Positions 1 through 9,110 are shown, counted from the stretch's first letter. The stretch: 59,860 bases of DNA from JBMOPD01 sp049323615 (GCA_049323615.1 JBMOPD010000037.1:1-59860), one strand, 5' to 3'. Made by a program: numbers and translations. The notes: generated by a model not told the origin, from the letters alone.

Positions 1-170
1 GTTCCCACACTATTATCTCATAGCGCTTTTAGTTTGTCCAGCAGGGGATTGCGAAAAAGTTTTTTCGGGTTTCTTCTTACCCTCAAGCTCATCAAAGGAA
101 TTTTATGTTATGCGTCAGTTCTGTTACTGGTATATTCTTGCGGCGCGGCAATAACTTTCCCGCCGGGCGG
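1..170. other. Window edge without a recognisable gene
   Basis: I see no coding sequence, RNA or clear hairpin that I can support in these bases. They lie downstream of the minus-strand phosphodiesterase gene that ends at 171. A longer plus-strand reading frame crosses this stretch, but it is the complement of the phosphodiesterase gene and has no family resemblance. Confidence 0.5.
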
Positions 171-665
171 CTAAAGGTAATATATTTCGGGCTTTATAGA
201 TCCTTCGGCAATCTCAAGGATGCCGTAGCTGTAACTGCTTTCGTCCCGCGGCTTGGAAATGCTGCCGGGGTTTATGATCAGCAGCCCCCTGTAAGCGTAG
301 CCCGAGATGCGGGTCACCCCGTACCCGGCAACATGGGTATGGCCGTACACCACCACCCCGGCGCCCAGTTCCACGGCCCTGTTGTACAGCCCGTAAATCG
401 ATATCTTTACGTTGTAGCGGTGGCCGTGGGTGATAAATACCGTCACTCCGTCCAGTTGCAGGATTTTTTCCTCCGGCCCCTCGGTGCGCGAGTCGCAGTT
501 TCCCACCACCGCGTGGACCGGCACGTTTACGGCGGCGGCAATCTTTGCCGCGTCGCGGTAGTGATCCCCGGCGTGGATCAGCAGGTCTATGGGCCCCATT
601 GCTTCAATAGCCTTAAAGGCATGGTCCAGTATTCCGTGTGTGTCGCTCAACAAACCTATTCTCAT
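171..665 (-). CDS. YfcE/MJ0936-family metallophosphoesterase
   Basis: About 164 residues. This is a small calcineurin-like phosphodiesterase of the YfcE/MJ0936 family, which hydrolyses phosphodiester bonds with two metal ions. The metal-binding motifs occur in the right order: DTHG near the N-terminus, then GDHYRD, GNCD, THGH and GHTH. The ATG at 665 is chosen because MRIGLLSDTHG matches the usual family N-terminus. In-frame GTG codons at 689 and 677 are alternatives, and none of the three has a good ribosome binding site. It lies downstream of rdgB and rph, a common neighbourhood in Firmicutes. The cellular substrate is unknown. Confidence 0.9.
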   Translation of the reverse strand: MRIGLLSDTHGILDHAFKAIEAMGPIDLLIHAGDHYRDAAKIAAAVNVPVHAVVGNCDSRTEGPEEKILQLDGVTVFITHGHRYNVKISIYGLYNRAVELGAGVVVYGHTHVAGYGVTRISGYAYRGLLIINPGSISKPRDESSYSYGILEIAEGSIKPEIYYL

Positions 666-769
666 ACAATCACTCACTGCCCCCGGCACGGCAACAGGAA
701 AAAGCCCGGCTTTCTACCTCTTTTTATTCTAACAGGAAAATAAATGTCCTTCCACCGGACAATTTTAAA

Positions 770-1402
770 TTAATTATAATCCCCAATCCCCAATTCCCTG
801 TTTGAAATCAGTCCCGCTATAATCTCCCTGGCCAGGGCAAAGGCCTTGCCCCGGTGGCTGATGCTGTTCTTGGCGGCCATATCCAGCTGGGCGAAGGTTT
901 TCCCCAGTTCCGGGACAATAAAAAGCGGGTCGTAGCCAAAGCCGCCCTCCCCCTCGGGACGGTCTCCGATTATTCCCCGGCAGATGCCCTCGGCGGTGAA
1001 TACCTGACCCTCCGGCAGGGCCAGAGCCACCACGCACCGGAACCCGGCCCCCCTCTTTTCCCCGGGGACCCCTTCCAGCAGCCTGAGCAGTTTTTCGTTA
1101 TTGGCCCGGTCGTCCTTCTCCTCTCCGGCAAAGCGGGCCGAGTAAACCCCCGGGGCCCCGCCCAGGTAATCCACCTCCAGGCCCGAGTCGTCCGCCAGGG
1201 CAACCTCGCCGGTGGCCTGGGCCACCGCCCTGGCCTTTTTTACGGCGTTCTCGGCAAAGGTTTCACCGTCTTCAATAACCTCCGGGACATGTGGATAATC
1301 GTCCAGGTATTTGACTTCCACCCCCAGGGGACCGAGCATGCTGACAAGTTCCTCCAGCTTTCCCCTGTTCCGGGTGGCCACCACTATGCGCAATCTATTC
1401 AC
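770..1402 (-). CDS. rdgB: RdgB/HAM1 non-canonical purine NTP pyrophosphatase
   Basis: A 210-residue XTP/dITP diphosphatase that removes deaminated purine nucleotides (ITP, dITP, XTP) from the pool. The N-terminal VVATRNRGKLEEL, the central ADDSGLEVDYLGGAPGVYSA and the late FGYDPLF and SHRGKA motifs are diagnostic. The gene overlaps the end of rph by 8 bases (1395-1402), so the two are translationally linked. The last residues (about NRELGIGDYN) come from an intergenic-type heptamer array (781-800) that runs into the 3' end of the frame. They are probably a dispensable tail acquired from the repeat. Confidence 0.95.
   Translation of the reverse strand: MNRLRIVVATRNRGKLEELVSMLGPLGVEVKYLDDYPHVPEVIEDGETFAENAVKKARAVAQATGEVALADDSGLEVDYLGGAPGVYSARFAGEEKDDRANNEKLLRLLEGVPGEKRGAGFRCVVALALPEGQVFTAEGICRGIIGDRPEGEGGFGYDPLFIVPELGKTFAQLDMAAKNSISHRGKAFALAREIIAGLISNRELGIGDYN
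781..800. repeat. Heptamer array, CCCCAAT type, at the rdgB stop
   Basis: Two exact CCCCAAT units are followed by a degenerate TCCCTG. The array lies inside the last codons of rdgB, about 8 bp from the stop. It belongs to a set of short 7-bp tandem arrays at gene ends in this window (see also 2218, 4215, 9147, 11503, 13820 and 57911). It resembles in style the heptameric STRR repeats known from cyanobacteria. Confidence 0.7.
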
Positions 1403-2144
1403 CTGCCCGGATCTTTTTGGCGATATCCCCCAGCACTTCCCGCTGGTAGTTGATCAGCAGCCCTATGCCCTCGGCGGCCAGGCCCAGCATCTCGTCCATC
1501 TGGTCCCTGGAAAAGGAAACCTCTTCCCCGGTTCCCTGGATTTCCACAAACCGGCCGGAACCGGTCATGACCACGTTCATGTCCACCTCGGCGGCTGAAT
1601 CCTCGGCGTAACAGAGGTCGGCCACTGTTACCCCGCTGACCACACCCACGCTGATGGCGGCCATAAAATCCTTTACCGGCAAGGTGGTAATCATGCCTTC
1701 TTCCACCAGCCTGTGAAGGGCGTCAGTCATGGCCACAAAGGCCCCGGTGATGGACGCCGTCCTGGTGCCCCCGTCGGCCTGTATTACATCGCAGTCCAGC
1801 AATACCGTCCTCTCCCCGAGGGCCGCCAGGTCGACCACCGCCCTCATGCTGCGGCCGATAAGCCTCTGAATCTCGCAGGTCCGGCCGCCAATCCTCCCCT
1901 TGGCCGCTTCCCTGGCCGTGCGCACCCCCGTAGACCTGGGCAGCATCCCGTATTCCGCGGTAACCCATCCCCCCAGGGATTCCAGTTTGCGAAAACTGGG
2001 CAGCCTGTCTTCCACGGTGGCGGTACATATCACCCTGGTGTCGCCCACCTCTATCAGTACCGACCCCTCGGCGTATTTGTTGTAGTTCCTGGTAATTTTC
2101 ACCGGCCTGATCTGTGCCGGCTTTCTCCCGTCTACCCTCGTCAC
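1395..2144 (-). CDS. rph: Ribonuclease PH
   Basis: About 249 residues. This is a phosphate-dependent 3'-5' exoribonuclease that trims tRNA 3' ends. Recognisable blocks are the N-terminal DGRKPAQIRPVKI, the phosphate-binding region around GRIGGRTCEIQRLIGRS, and DCDVIQADGGTRTASITGAF. A GTG start at 2144 is preferred because GGGAGG stands 8 nt before it. An in-frame ATG at 2162 contains that ribosome binding site in its own reading frame. The gene is co-directional with rdgB and overlaps it, the usual rph-rdgB pairing. Confidence 0.93.
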   Translation of the reverse strand: MTRVDGRKPAQIRPVKITRNYNKYAEGSVLIEVGDTRVICTATVEDRLPSFRKLESLGGWVTAEYGMLPRSTGVRTAREAAKGRIGGRTCEIQRLIGRSMRAVVDLAALGERTVLLDCDVIQADGGTRTASITGAFVAMTDALHRLVEEGMITTLPVKDFMAAISVGVVSGVTVADLCYAEDSAAEVDMNVVMTGSGRFVEIQGTGEEVSFSRDQMDEMLGLAAEGIGLLINYQREVLGDIAKKIRAGE

Positions 2145-2217
2145 CCGGTTCCCCTCCCACATTATTCAGGCTTTTAAACGATACTTAATATATTTAACCT
2201 ATTAGGCCCTGTTTAAA

Positions 2218-2249
2218 CCCCAATTCCCAATTCTAATTCCCAATTCCTG
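2218..2249. repeat. Heptamer array, TCCCAAT type, abutting a stop codon
   Basis: CCCCAAT, TCCCAAT, a 6-base TCTAAT, TCCCAAT and TCCTG follow in tandem. The array abuts the stop codon of the MBL hydrolase gene (stop at 2250-2252, minus strand). It fills much of the short gap before rph. Confidence 0.7.
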
Positions 2250-3026
2250 CTAGTACACGAAATAAGTGTCGCCCTCAGTGGCCACTTCAACCCTGCCCCC
2301 ATATCCCTCCTGGGCCTGGGCCCGTAAATCCTCCAGGTCGTATTCAGGCCAGAAATGGGTGATAATCAACTCCTTGACCTTTGCCCGCCTGGCCAACTCC
2401 CCCGCCTGCCTGGCCGTCATGTGGGTTCCCCGCAGGTAATCGGAGTCCCTGTCCAGGCCGCTGGCCTCGCAAAAGAATATACCCGCCTTTTCGGCAAAGA
2501 GGGCCAGTTCGTCCGTGGGGGCGGTGTCGCCGGAAAAGACGCAGTACCCCGAACCCTCCACCCCCACCGCGTAGGAGGGCAGGGAGTGTTTGGCGGGGAG
2601 AAAATAATACCGCACCGGGCCGATTTCAAAAACCCTGGCCTCCACTCCCGGCGGGACTGTTTCCAGCGGCAGGTCCTCAATGAACACGGGGTCGAAGGCC
2701 TGCCGGTAGCCGGCAAAGCGGGCGGCCAATTCCTGCGGCTGACCCGGCAGCAGCAGTGTCACCGGCCCCTGCCGGCGGCTTCCGTCCTTCAGGGAGCCCT
2801 CTATGGCATGCCTCAGGCATTCAATATCAGCGCAGTGGTCGGGGTGCAGGTGGGTCAGCACCGCCGCCCTGACCGTCCTGAAATCGAAGAGGCGGGATAA
2901 ATTGCTGAAAGTCCCGTTCCCCATATCAATTACCACATATGAGTTGCCGTCCTGCACCAGGTATCCCGAACAGGCCCCGCCCGCCCTGGGATAAGGCGCC
3001 CAGCAGCCCAGCACAGTTATCCTCAT
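2250..3026 (-). CDS. MBL-fold metallo-hydrolase
   Basis: 258 residues of the metallo-beta-lactamase fold, close to the RNase Z/YhfI branch. The HLHPDHCAD motif (HxHxDH) supplies two-metal ligands. FSGDT in the second half and a late ITHFWPEYD supply further His/Asp ligands. A lipase, nuclease or phosphodiesterase role cannot be chosen from sequence alone. There is no signal peptide, so it is cytoplasmic. It is 6 bp downstream of the dehydratase-family gene at 3033 and likely cotranscribed with it. Confidence 0.85.
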   Translation of the reverse strand: MRITVLGCWAPYPRAGGACSGYLVQDGNSYVVIDMGNGTFSNLSRLFDFRTVRAAVLTHLHPDHCADIECLRHAIEGSLKDGSRRQGPVTLLLPGQPQELAARFAGYRQAFDPVFIEDLPLETVPPGVEARVFEIGPVRYYFLPAKHSLPSYAVGVEGSGYCVFSGDTAPTDELALFAEKAGIFFCEASGLDRDSDYLRGTHMTARQAGELARRAKVKELIITHFWPEYDLEDLRAQAQEGYGGRVEVATEGDTYFVY

Positions 3027-3032
3027 ATTCTA

Positions 3033-4010
3033 TCACCTCAACATTTCAATGAACGAATCAATCCTTATCTTTGTCCTGGCGTCCAGCTTGTTCGGTCTGT
3101 CCCCCTCCAGGGTGAGCACCGGCAGTTTAATCTTCTTCCTGATGATCAGGTCCTCAATCTGCCGGTAGCAAAAGCTCTGGGCGTAGTGAATCACCCCGTC
3201 CAGCCCGCGCCTGGCGGCTTCCCGGCCGATATCCTCCAACCGGTAGAAGATGCCGTAGGGATATGAATAAAGCAGGTATTGTTCGGTCAGGTCGGAAACC
3301 GCAAAGGGCATGGAGAACTGGCGCTGCACCTCGTTGTAAACCACCCTGGCCCCCCGTTCCTCCAGGTAATCGTAAATGTCGTCCATAATGGGGGGAACTC
3401 CGATATAGCCCAGCCGTATTTCCCCGGTCCTGGCGGGCCTTTCCCCCAGGCCGGCAATAAACCGGTCGATTTTTGTCCGGAAGGCTTCCGGGTCTCCCTC
3501 GAAATCGCTGCAGGAAACCTGGAAAACGTGGTTTTCCCAGCCGCTTACCCGGTTCTCACGCCAGGTCATCTCGTCGATGTGGTGCACCCTGGACCTGATC
3601 TCGTCCAGCACGGCCTTTGTCCGGTCCACTTCTTTCCAACCCACCCCGAGACGTTCCATCAGCTTTTCCAGCTGGAGCCCGAGCAGGTCCCTGTCCCGGT
3701 CAAAGGGAAAGGCAAAGGGTATTATCTCCAGGCCGGCAAGCTCCAGGGTTTCCATCAGTGCGTGGGTGTTGCTGCAGTCCCCCTGGGTAACCGCGATGAC
3801 GGTCCGGATACCGCTCTCCAGGGCTATGCTGTAGATACCCTTTATCCAGGCGCAGACATTTCTGGGATAACCGGCCAGCTCGGCCCTGTCCACCAGCCCG
3901 CCGGGGTCGTCATGCCGGATAAATATATTGTTTAAATCCACCGGTATACAGCCGGCGGCGTAAATAACCTCCGACGGCACCGTAGTGGTTATGCCGACCT
4001 TCCGGTTCAT
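3033..4010 (-). CDS. 2-hydroxyacyl-CoA dehydratase D-component family protein
   Basis: 325 residues related to the HgdB/FldC-type subunits that bind a [4Fe-4S] cluster in 2-hydroxyacyl-CoA and benzoyl-CoA reductases. The start MNRKVGITTTVPSEVIYAAG is typical. Candidate cluster cysteines are in AAGCIP, NVCAW and GDCSNTH. No partner subunit and no ATP-dependent activator (HgdC type) is adjacent. It may therefore be one of the many single-gene members of unknown substrate rather than a working dehydratase. Confidence 0.8.
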   Translation of the reverse strand: MNRKVGITTTVPSEVIYAAGCIPVDLNNIFIRHDDPGGLVDRAELAGYPRNVCAWIKGIYSIALESGIRTVIAVTQGDCSNTHALMETLELAGLEIIPFAFPFDRDRDLLGLQLEKLMERLGVGWKEVDRTKAVLDEIRSRVHHIDEMTWRENRVSGWENHVFQVSCSDFEGDPEAFRTKIDRFIAGLGERPARTGEIRLGYIGVPPIMDDIYDYLEERGARVVYNEVQRQFSMPFAVSDLTEQYLLYSYPYGIFYRLEDIGREAARRGLDGVIHYAQSFCYRQIEDLIIRKKIKLPVLTLEGDRPNKLDARTKIRIDSFIEMLR

Positions 4011-4158
4011 CCGTTCCTCCGATACATCCGCCGGCCCGACATTTGGCCGGCAGGTTTAATCCTTATGTTTCCTTTTTTGATTATAACCATTTCCCGAAGC
4101 GATTCCAATTCCTATCATTATCTTTCCCATAAATCAAATCAGTTCCTGCCCATTGCAT

Positions 4159-4187
4159 AAAAAAGGCGGCCATAGACTGTGCCGCCG
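4159..4187 (-). terminator. Rho-independent terminator after the amidase gene
   Basis: The stem GGCGGC/GCCGCC (4165-4170 with 4181-4186) has a 10-base loop. On the minus strand it is followed by a T6 run. It lies about 90 bp past the amidase stop and before the dehydratase gene. Confidence 0.75.
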
Positions 4188-4214
4188 ATAATAAATTTTT
4201 ACTGCTTTCCCATT

Positions 4215-4249
4215 CTGGATTCTGGCTCCTGGATTCTGGATTCTGACCC
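4215..4249. repeat. Five-unit heptamer array, CTGGATT type
   Basis: Five consecutive 7-mers in one phase: CTGGATT, CTGGCTC, CTGGATT, CTGGATT, CTGACCC. The array starts 26 bp past the stop codon of the amidase gene (4276), between that stop and its terminator. Confidence 0.8.
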
Positions 4250-4275
4250 GGAAGCTATTCAGGATAAGCTAAAAG

Positions 4276-6120
4276 TCATTTGCATGCCATGTAATCGGCT
4301 ATGCCCTGCGCTATGGCCAAGGCAGCCCGGTTGCGGAAGGCCTCGTTGCCGAGCAACTTCTCCTCTTCCGGGTTGGAAAGATAGGCCACCTCCACCAGGG
4401 CCGCCGGCACCCTGGACTTGGTCAGGACAACGTAATTGGCCTGCAGTACTCCCCGGTCCACTCTCCCCAGGACACCTACCAGATCCGACTGTATACACCG
4501 GGCCAGGTACATCCCCTCAAACCTTACGTGGTCCATTCCCTCGTCGGGAGTCCTCAGGAAGTACGTGCTTGTCCCGTTCATGGCGCTGCGGGGGTTAGCG
4601 TTGGAATGAATGCTTACGTACAGGGCGGCTCCGTTTTTACCGGCCACGTTTGGCCGTTCATACAGATCGACGTAACTGTCCCCGGTCCGGGTCAATATTA
4701 CCTCGGCGCCCATCTTGCTCAGATACTGCGCCGTTTTCCGGGCAATGTCCAGGTTTACGTCTTTTTCCTTGAGGCCCGTGGGCCCTATGGCTCCGGGATC
4801 GCTCCCCCCGTGGCCCGGATCCAGGACTATTTTGACCCCCTTGAGAGTACGGCCGACGCGGGGCATCAGAACAATCTTGAGCTGGTCAGCCCCCGGCGAC
4901 AGCTGTTTTTCATACCTGATTCCGGACTTTAAATCCACCACTATTCTGGTTACATTGGGGTCTCTGCCGTACCACCCCACCCTGATCATGGAGGCCAGCG
5001 GCGAGGATAGCCTGGTACTTTCAGGCACCGGTCCGGGCTCCAGGCCCTCTATGTCGATGATCAGGCGGTCCGGGTCATTCAGCGAGGATACGGCATATTT
5101 TATCGGAGTCCCGTCCGACTGAACGGTTATAATGGTATTGCCGCCTTCCATCCGGGTAGTCAGCGCTTTCAATTTGTGCTCCTGGCCGCTTTCAGCGCCG
5201 TTCTCCGGCGCCCTTGGAGGCGGCAGGACATTGCCCTGCCCGCTGCTGCCGGTGTTACCGCCCGCAGGCTTGGAATCCCCTCCCGCAGGCGGCTGGGGAA
5301 CTACCGAACCGGCCCCCGGCTCGGCTTCCCGGTCGTTGTCCACCTCCACCAGCCAGGAAACCACCCAGCCCGTACCGCCGCTATCCAGAACGACTTTATA
5401 CCAGTCAGATGATTTATCAGCCAGCAATAACCTTTCGCCGCGGTTTGCCCTGGAAACCACGCTGTAGCCGGTGCCGGGGCCGCTCCGGATATTGACGTTG
5501 GAGCCGTTAATCACCGCCCAGCCGGTACCGCCGGCCGGCCCCCGGGAAACGGTGTCCACCGATACTTTTGCGAACTGCCCGTAAATCCACCCCGAGCCGC
5601 CGTTAATACTTATTTTGTACCAGTTTCCGGACTTGTCCAGGAGGCTGTATTTAGCGCCGCTGCCGGCCCGTCCGATTATTGTATGCGAGGTGCCGGGGCC
5701 GCTCCGGATATTGACGTTGTCGCCGGTAACCTCCACCACGTAGGATTTATTATCATTGGCGGGATCGGTCTGACCAGGCTCAGGGCCGGTATTGGCCGGC
5801 GGCGCCGCCTGCCCGATTTCTACCAGCCAGCCGGCCACCCAGCAGGTCACCCCGTTCTTTTTGACCCGGTACCAGTCGCCCTGCTTGCCCAATACCTCCA
5901 GTGATTCGCCCTGCCCCGCCTTGCCCACGATACTGCTGGCCGTGGTGGGGGCGGCCCGCAGGTTGACCACCGCCTCCTTTATCACAGCTTGGCCGGCACC
6001 TAACGCGGCGGACGGCAGAAAAAAAAGCAGGACGGAACATAAAATGAGCAGGCCAAAAAACAGGGAAACAGCATGGATAAGCTTGTCCCCAGGCAGAGGA
6101 AACTTTCCGGTTAAAAGCAT
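4276..6120 (-). CDS. Secreted N-acetylmuramoyl-L-alanine amidase, SH3b x3-AMIN-amidase_3
   Basis: 614 residues. It cleaves the amide bond between MurNAc and the stem peptide of peptidoglycan. A signal/anchor helix (about 15-41) is followed by three bacterial SH3 repeats (about 44-105, 125-190 and 198-262), each with an NVNIRSGPGT-like or NLRAAPTT core and a GW ending. A Pro/Gly-rich linker and an AMIN domain (about 315-415) follow. The zinc amidase (about 430-612) has DPGHGG, SIHSNA and the catalytic Glu in LVEVAYLSN. SH3b and AMIN domains normally bind the wall. A LytC/CwlC-like role in daughter-cell separation or sporulation is inferred. Confidence 0.93.
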   Translation of the reverse strand: MLLTGKFPLPGDKLIHAVSLFFGLLILCSVLLFFLPSAALGAGQAVIKEAVVNLRAAPTTASSIVGKAGQGESLEVLGKQGDWYRVKKNGVTCWVAGWLVEIGQAAPPANTGPEPGQTDPANDNKSYVVEVTGDNVNIRSGPGTSHTIIGRAGSGAKYSLLDKSGNWYKISINGGSGWIYGQFAKVSVDTVSRGPAGGTGWAVINGSNVNIRSGPGTGYSVVSRANRGERLLLADKSSDWYKVVLDSGGTGWVVSWLVEVDNDREAEPGAGSVVPQPPAGGDSKPAGGNTGSSGQGNVLPPPRAPENGAESGQEHKLKALTTRMEGGNTIITVQSDGTPIKYAVSSLNDPDRLIIDIEGLEPGPVPESTRLSSPLASMIRVGWYGRDPNVTRIVVDLKSGIRYEKQLSPGADQLKIVLMPRVGRTLKGVKIVLDPGHGGSDPGAIGPTGLKEKDVNLDIARKTAQYLSKMGAEVILTRTGDSYVDLYERPNVAGKNGAALYVSIHSNANPRSAMNGTSTYFLRTPDEGMDHVRFEGMYLARCIQSDLVGVLGRVDRGVLQANYVVLTKSRVPAALVEVAYLSNPEEEKLLGNEAFRNRAALAIAQGIADYMACK

Positions 6121-6130
6121 AAAAAAGTAC

Positions 6131-6166
6131 CCCTTTTAGTCATCTACATATTTTGACTAAAAAAGG
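6131..6166 (-). terminator. Inverted repeat, possible terminator of the APC permease
   Basis: CCTTTTAGTCA and its near complement TGACTAAAAAAGG enclose an 11-base loop. The element lies between the permease end and the amidase start, both on the minus strand. The T6 run follows only after a GC-containing spacer, so it could instead be an operator in the amidase promoter region. Confidence 0.4.
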
Positions 6167-6265
6167 CACGATAATGTTCCAAAATATCTTAAATTTTCCT
6201 TTAAAACAACATTTTTTACAGCCAACCCGGTAACCGGCCTCCTTTATGCCGGCTTAATTCCGGTT

Positions 6266-7681
6266 TTAAACTTTATCCGCGTCATTATCCGCCGTCGAAC
6301 TGGCGGGAACGGCCCCGGACACCGTGCTGGGAGCGGGTTCAATCCCCGGCCGCGACCTTCTCCGGGGCGTCCGGCTGGCCCTGTACCTTTCCTTTAACAC
6401 CGGCACCACCCTGTCCACGTACAGCCAGATAACACCAAACCCGACGGCCATACAGACGGCCGCAAAGGGATCGTTTACAAACACCCCCACTGCCAGCGGG
6501 GCGAAAACCACTGTGGTAAACACCGGGATTACCGGCCCCCACGGAATGTGGAAGTGTCTTTCCCGGTCCTTCATTTTTTTCCTGAGCACCAGTACCGAAA
6601 CACCCGCCAGGGCATAAACAACACACTCGGCGGCGGCGGCCATGTTTACCAGCACCAGATACCTTCCGCTAAAGAGGATTATCACCGACAGGGTAAACCC
6701 GACCACAAACACCGCCAGTATGGAAACCCAGGGGGTGAGGTAACGCATGCTTATTTTGCTGAATACCGCAGGCAGGGCGTGCTCCCTGGCGGTGGCGTAA
6801 AAAAACCTGGAAACGCTGAGAAGGCCGGCGTTAAAGGTGGTTATGGAGGCGGCCAGGCTGATTACCACCGCCCAGACCACCCCGGCCTCACCCAGTATAT
6901 TCCTGGCAAAAATCAAGTGGGGGATGGGGGAACTGACCAGCGCCTCCCTGGGCACGTTGGCGGCCATAACCACGGTAAACAGGGAATATACCACGCTCAG
7001 CAGTCCCACCGCCAGAAACATGCCCCTGGAAATCAGGCGGGAGTCGGTAACCTCCTCGGCCAGAGGCGTCACCCACTCAAAGCCCACAAAGAGGAACACC
7101 CCCACCGCCACCGCGTTGAACAGGTTTGCCGCACCGCCGGTCAGCAGGGGGGCGGCCAGTTCGAAATCAATCTTCTTCAGCCCCAGGTAGGACATGATCA
7201 GCATTGAAATCATCAGGCCGTAGGTGATTACATCCTGGAAATTGCCGGCAATCCTGATGCCCCTTATATTCATAAGGGTGGCCAAACCCTGCATGATCAC
7301 TATCCAGACCAGGGGAGCCACCAAAGGAATGGCCTGGTTGAGAATATTGGCCAGTATAAAACTCTCGGCCCCCACCACTCCCATGATCACCAGCATGTAC
7401 AAAATGGAAACAGTCAGGGCTGCTCTCTCGCCGAAGGCCCGGCCAAAGTAAAGCCTGATCCCGGCCGCCGAGGGGAGCACGTCGTTCAGCTCTGAAAAAC
7501 ACAACCCCGCCGCCAGGCACAGCAGGCCGCCGATAAGGATGGCCAGCCAGGCGCTGTCCCCGGCTAAAAACCCCGCCACCTGCACCGCCGCCACAAAAGA
7601 CGAACTGGCCAGTGTAAGGCCAGCGCTGGTAGCGATAATGGTGCGCAGGGTGAGAACCTTTTTAAATGTCACCTTATTCAC
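6266..7681 (-). CDS. APC-superfamily amino acid permease
   Basis: 471 residues with about 12 hydrophobic membrane segments and the APC-type N-terminus (LRTIIATSAGLTLASSSF). It also has the conserved FVGFEWVTPLAEEV segment in the middle and a charged, Ser/Pro-rich cytoplasmic tail. It probably imports an amino acid or related metabolite, and the substrate cannot be read from sequence. The start overlaps the end of the SCP2-like gene by 8 bp, which implies coupled translation in one operon. Confidence 0.88.
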   Translation of the reverse strand: MNKVTFKKVLTLRTIIATSAGLTLASSSFVAAVQVAGFLAGDSAWLAILIGGLLCLAAGLCFSELNDVLPSAAGIRLYFGRAFGERAALTVSILYMLVIMGVVGAESFILANILNQAIPLVAPLVWIVIMQGLATLMNIRGIRIAGNFQDVITYGLMISMLIMSYLGLKKIDFELAAPLLTGGAANLFNAVAVGVFLFVGFEWVTPLAEEVTDSRLISRGMFLAVGLLSVVYSLFTVVMAANVPREALVSSPIPHLIFARNILGEAGVVWAVVISLAASITTFNAGLLSVSRFFYATAREHALPAVFSKISMRYLTPWVSILAVFVVGFTLSVIILFSGRYLVLVNMAAAAECVVYALAGVSVLVLRKKMKDRERHFHIPWGPVIPVFTTVVFAPLAVGVFVNDPFAAVCMAVGFGVIWLYVDRVVPVLKERYRASRTPRRRSRPGIEPAPSTVSGAVPASSTADNDADKV

Positions 7682-8027
7682 CCCAGATTAAAAGCGAGAT
7701 AAAGTCAAGTCTTAAGATGTCGTCCTCCGATCCGATGATGCGCAGAGTCCCGTTCAGATACGGCTCCGTGGGCGTGATATCGCCGAAAAACATATCGGCC
7801 AGTATGTCGCTGCTGGAAATAACCGTCAGGTCGGGCTCGGCGGTTTTCCCCTCGCTGACGGACAGCTCCCCGTCCTTAAGCACCAACGTATGGACGGACT
7901 CTATATCATCGGCCAGGACCAGCACGTTCCTGTCCCAGTCCCGGTTCATAACACGCAGTCTCTTGTTGGCAGAATATCCCTTTTGAAACGCCTTCAGGCT
8001 CTCGGTAATTTCCTGGTGGGTGGCCAT
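7674..8027 (-). CDS. SCP2 sterol-binding domain protein
   Basis: 117 residues matching the small SCP2/COG3255 fold, a hydrophobic-pocket protein. Typical elements are LTVISSSDILADMFFGDITP and the late GTLRIIGSEDDILRLDFI. Such proteins bind lipids or acyl chains, and no ligand is known here. It sits between a quinate-dehydrogenase-like gene and the APC permease, overlapping the latter by 8 bp. Confidence 0.75.
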   Translation of the reverse strand: MATHQEITESLKAFQKGYSANKRLRVMNRDWDRNVLVLADDIESVHTLVLKDGELSVSEGKTAEPDLTVISSSDILADMFFGDITPTEPYLNGTLRIIGSEDDILRLDFISLLIWGE

Positions 8028-8071
8028 ACTCTCCTCCGTTACGGGTCGTGATTACTATTGCCGAAACACTT

Positions 8072-8983
8072 TCAGAGGCGCTGAACCCTGGGCTTCATTT
8101 CCAGGCGGCCCATCAATTCCAGGTACTCCCCGGGCGTGATATCATCCCATTTTTTGCCCAGCAGAACCACCATCACGGCTTCCATCACATTGGTGCCGAA
8201 CGACCGCCCTTCATATTCAGGAGTGGTGGTAACCAGCCAGCCGGCCCCTTTTTCCCTCAGAAATTCCACATCGTCCCTGGTGGTGGTATTGGTGATTACC
8301 AGCTGCCCCTTCAGGTTACCGGGCATGTACCTGCGCACCAGGTGGTAATCGCCCGCGATCACATCGGCCTCGTGGTAAAAGTGCCCGTATTTTTGCACTT
8401 TGCTTTCATCCTGGCTTTCCTGCTTCTTCCCGGTGGGGTAAAGCATGTGGAAAGGCATCTTGACCATTTCCGGCAGGGTTTTGTGGGCAATTTCCTCCAA
8501 TTCCTCCACCGTTTTGATGGGGTAGGGGATGCCCGCCGAAAAAATGAGGTCCCCGAAAGTGATATCGCAGCCCATCTCGTTCAAGGCCTCGGCCATCCCG
8601 AACCGGTCCACCGCACTGACCATGAGCACCTTGCAGCCCGGGGGCAGGAGATCGGTGTGGTCTCTCAGGTAGTACACGGTCTCCCTTTCCAGTGTGTTTT
8701 TCAGCCCGCTCCCGTCCACCACCGGAGTTTTTTTAACCGCTTCCACGAGCTTCAGCCCGTCCCTGACGGCATACCTGGTTTTGCCCGCGTACAGGTACAC
8801 GTCTATGCCGCCCAGGCCGATGGCGTCAACGTTTCCGTCCAGCTCTTGCAAAAGCGAAAGGGCACCTGCAAAATCCCCATCGGTACCCCTGCGGCTTATT
8901 TCAAATTCTGTACCCAGTAAAACGGTATGCACATGATGGTCTCTCCTGGACGATCCCAGGCTGACGCTGACAACCTTTTTCAA
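8072..8983 (-). CDS. Conserved protein of the 'quinate 5-dehydrogenase' annotation group
   Basis: About 303 residues. It begins KKVVSVSLGSSRRDH and contains GTDGDF, GGIDVYLYAG and VLMVSAVDRFGMAEAL. I associate this pattern with Firmicute proteins annotated as quinate 5-dehydrogenase. I do not see a textbook Rossmann glycine motif, so the enzymatic name should be treated with caution. The TTG at 8983 is preferred over an upstream TTG (9010) because GGGAGGT lies 8 nt before it. It heads the operon with the SCP2 protein and the permease. Confidence 0.5.
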   Translation of the reverse strand: MKKVVSVSLGSSRRDHHVHTVLLGTEFEISRRGTDGDFAGALSLLQELDGNVDAIGLGGIDVYLYAGKTRYAVRDGLKLVEAVKKTPVVDGSGLKNTLERETVYYLRDHTDLLPPGCKVLMVSAVDRFGMAEALNEMGCDITFGDLIFSAGIPYPIKTVEELEEIAHKTLPEMVKMPFHMLYPTGKKQESQDESKVQKYGHFYHEADVIAGDYHLVRRYMPGNLKGQLVITNTTTRDDVEFLREKGAGWLVTTTPEYEGRSFGTNVMEAVMVVLLGKKWDDITPGEYLELMGRLEMKPRVQRL

Positions 8984-9087
8984 AATGGCGACCTCCCGAC
9001 AATAACGCAACGATCTCTAACCATTTTAACCAAAAAAAGCTAAAAAAACAAGCTTTTGAAACTGATATCCCCCGGCCCAGGGAGAAA

Positions 9088-9110
9088 CCCGGCCAAAAAG
9101 GAAAGCCGGG
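9088..9110 (-). terminator. Weak hairpin downstream of the 130-aa gene
   Basis: A CCCGGC/GCCGGG stem is followed on the minus strand by TTTCTCCC. It is 80 bp past the stop at 9191. The T-run is short, so termination is only plausible. Confidence 0.35.
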
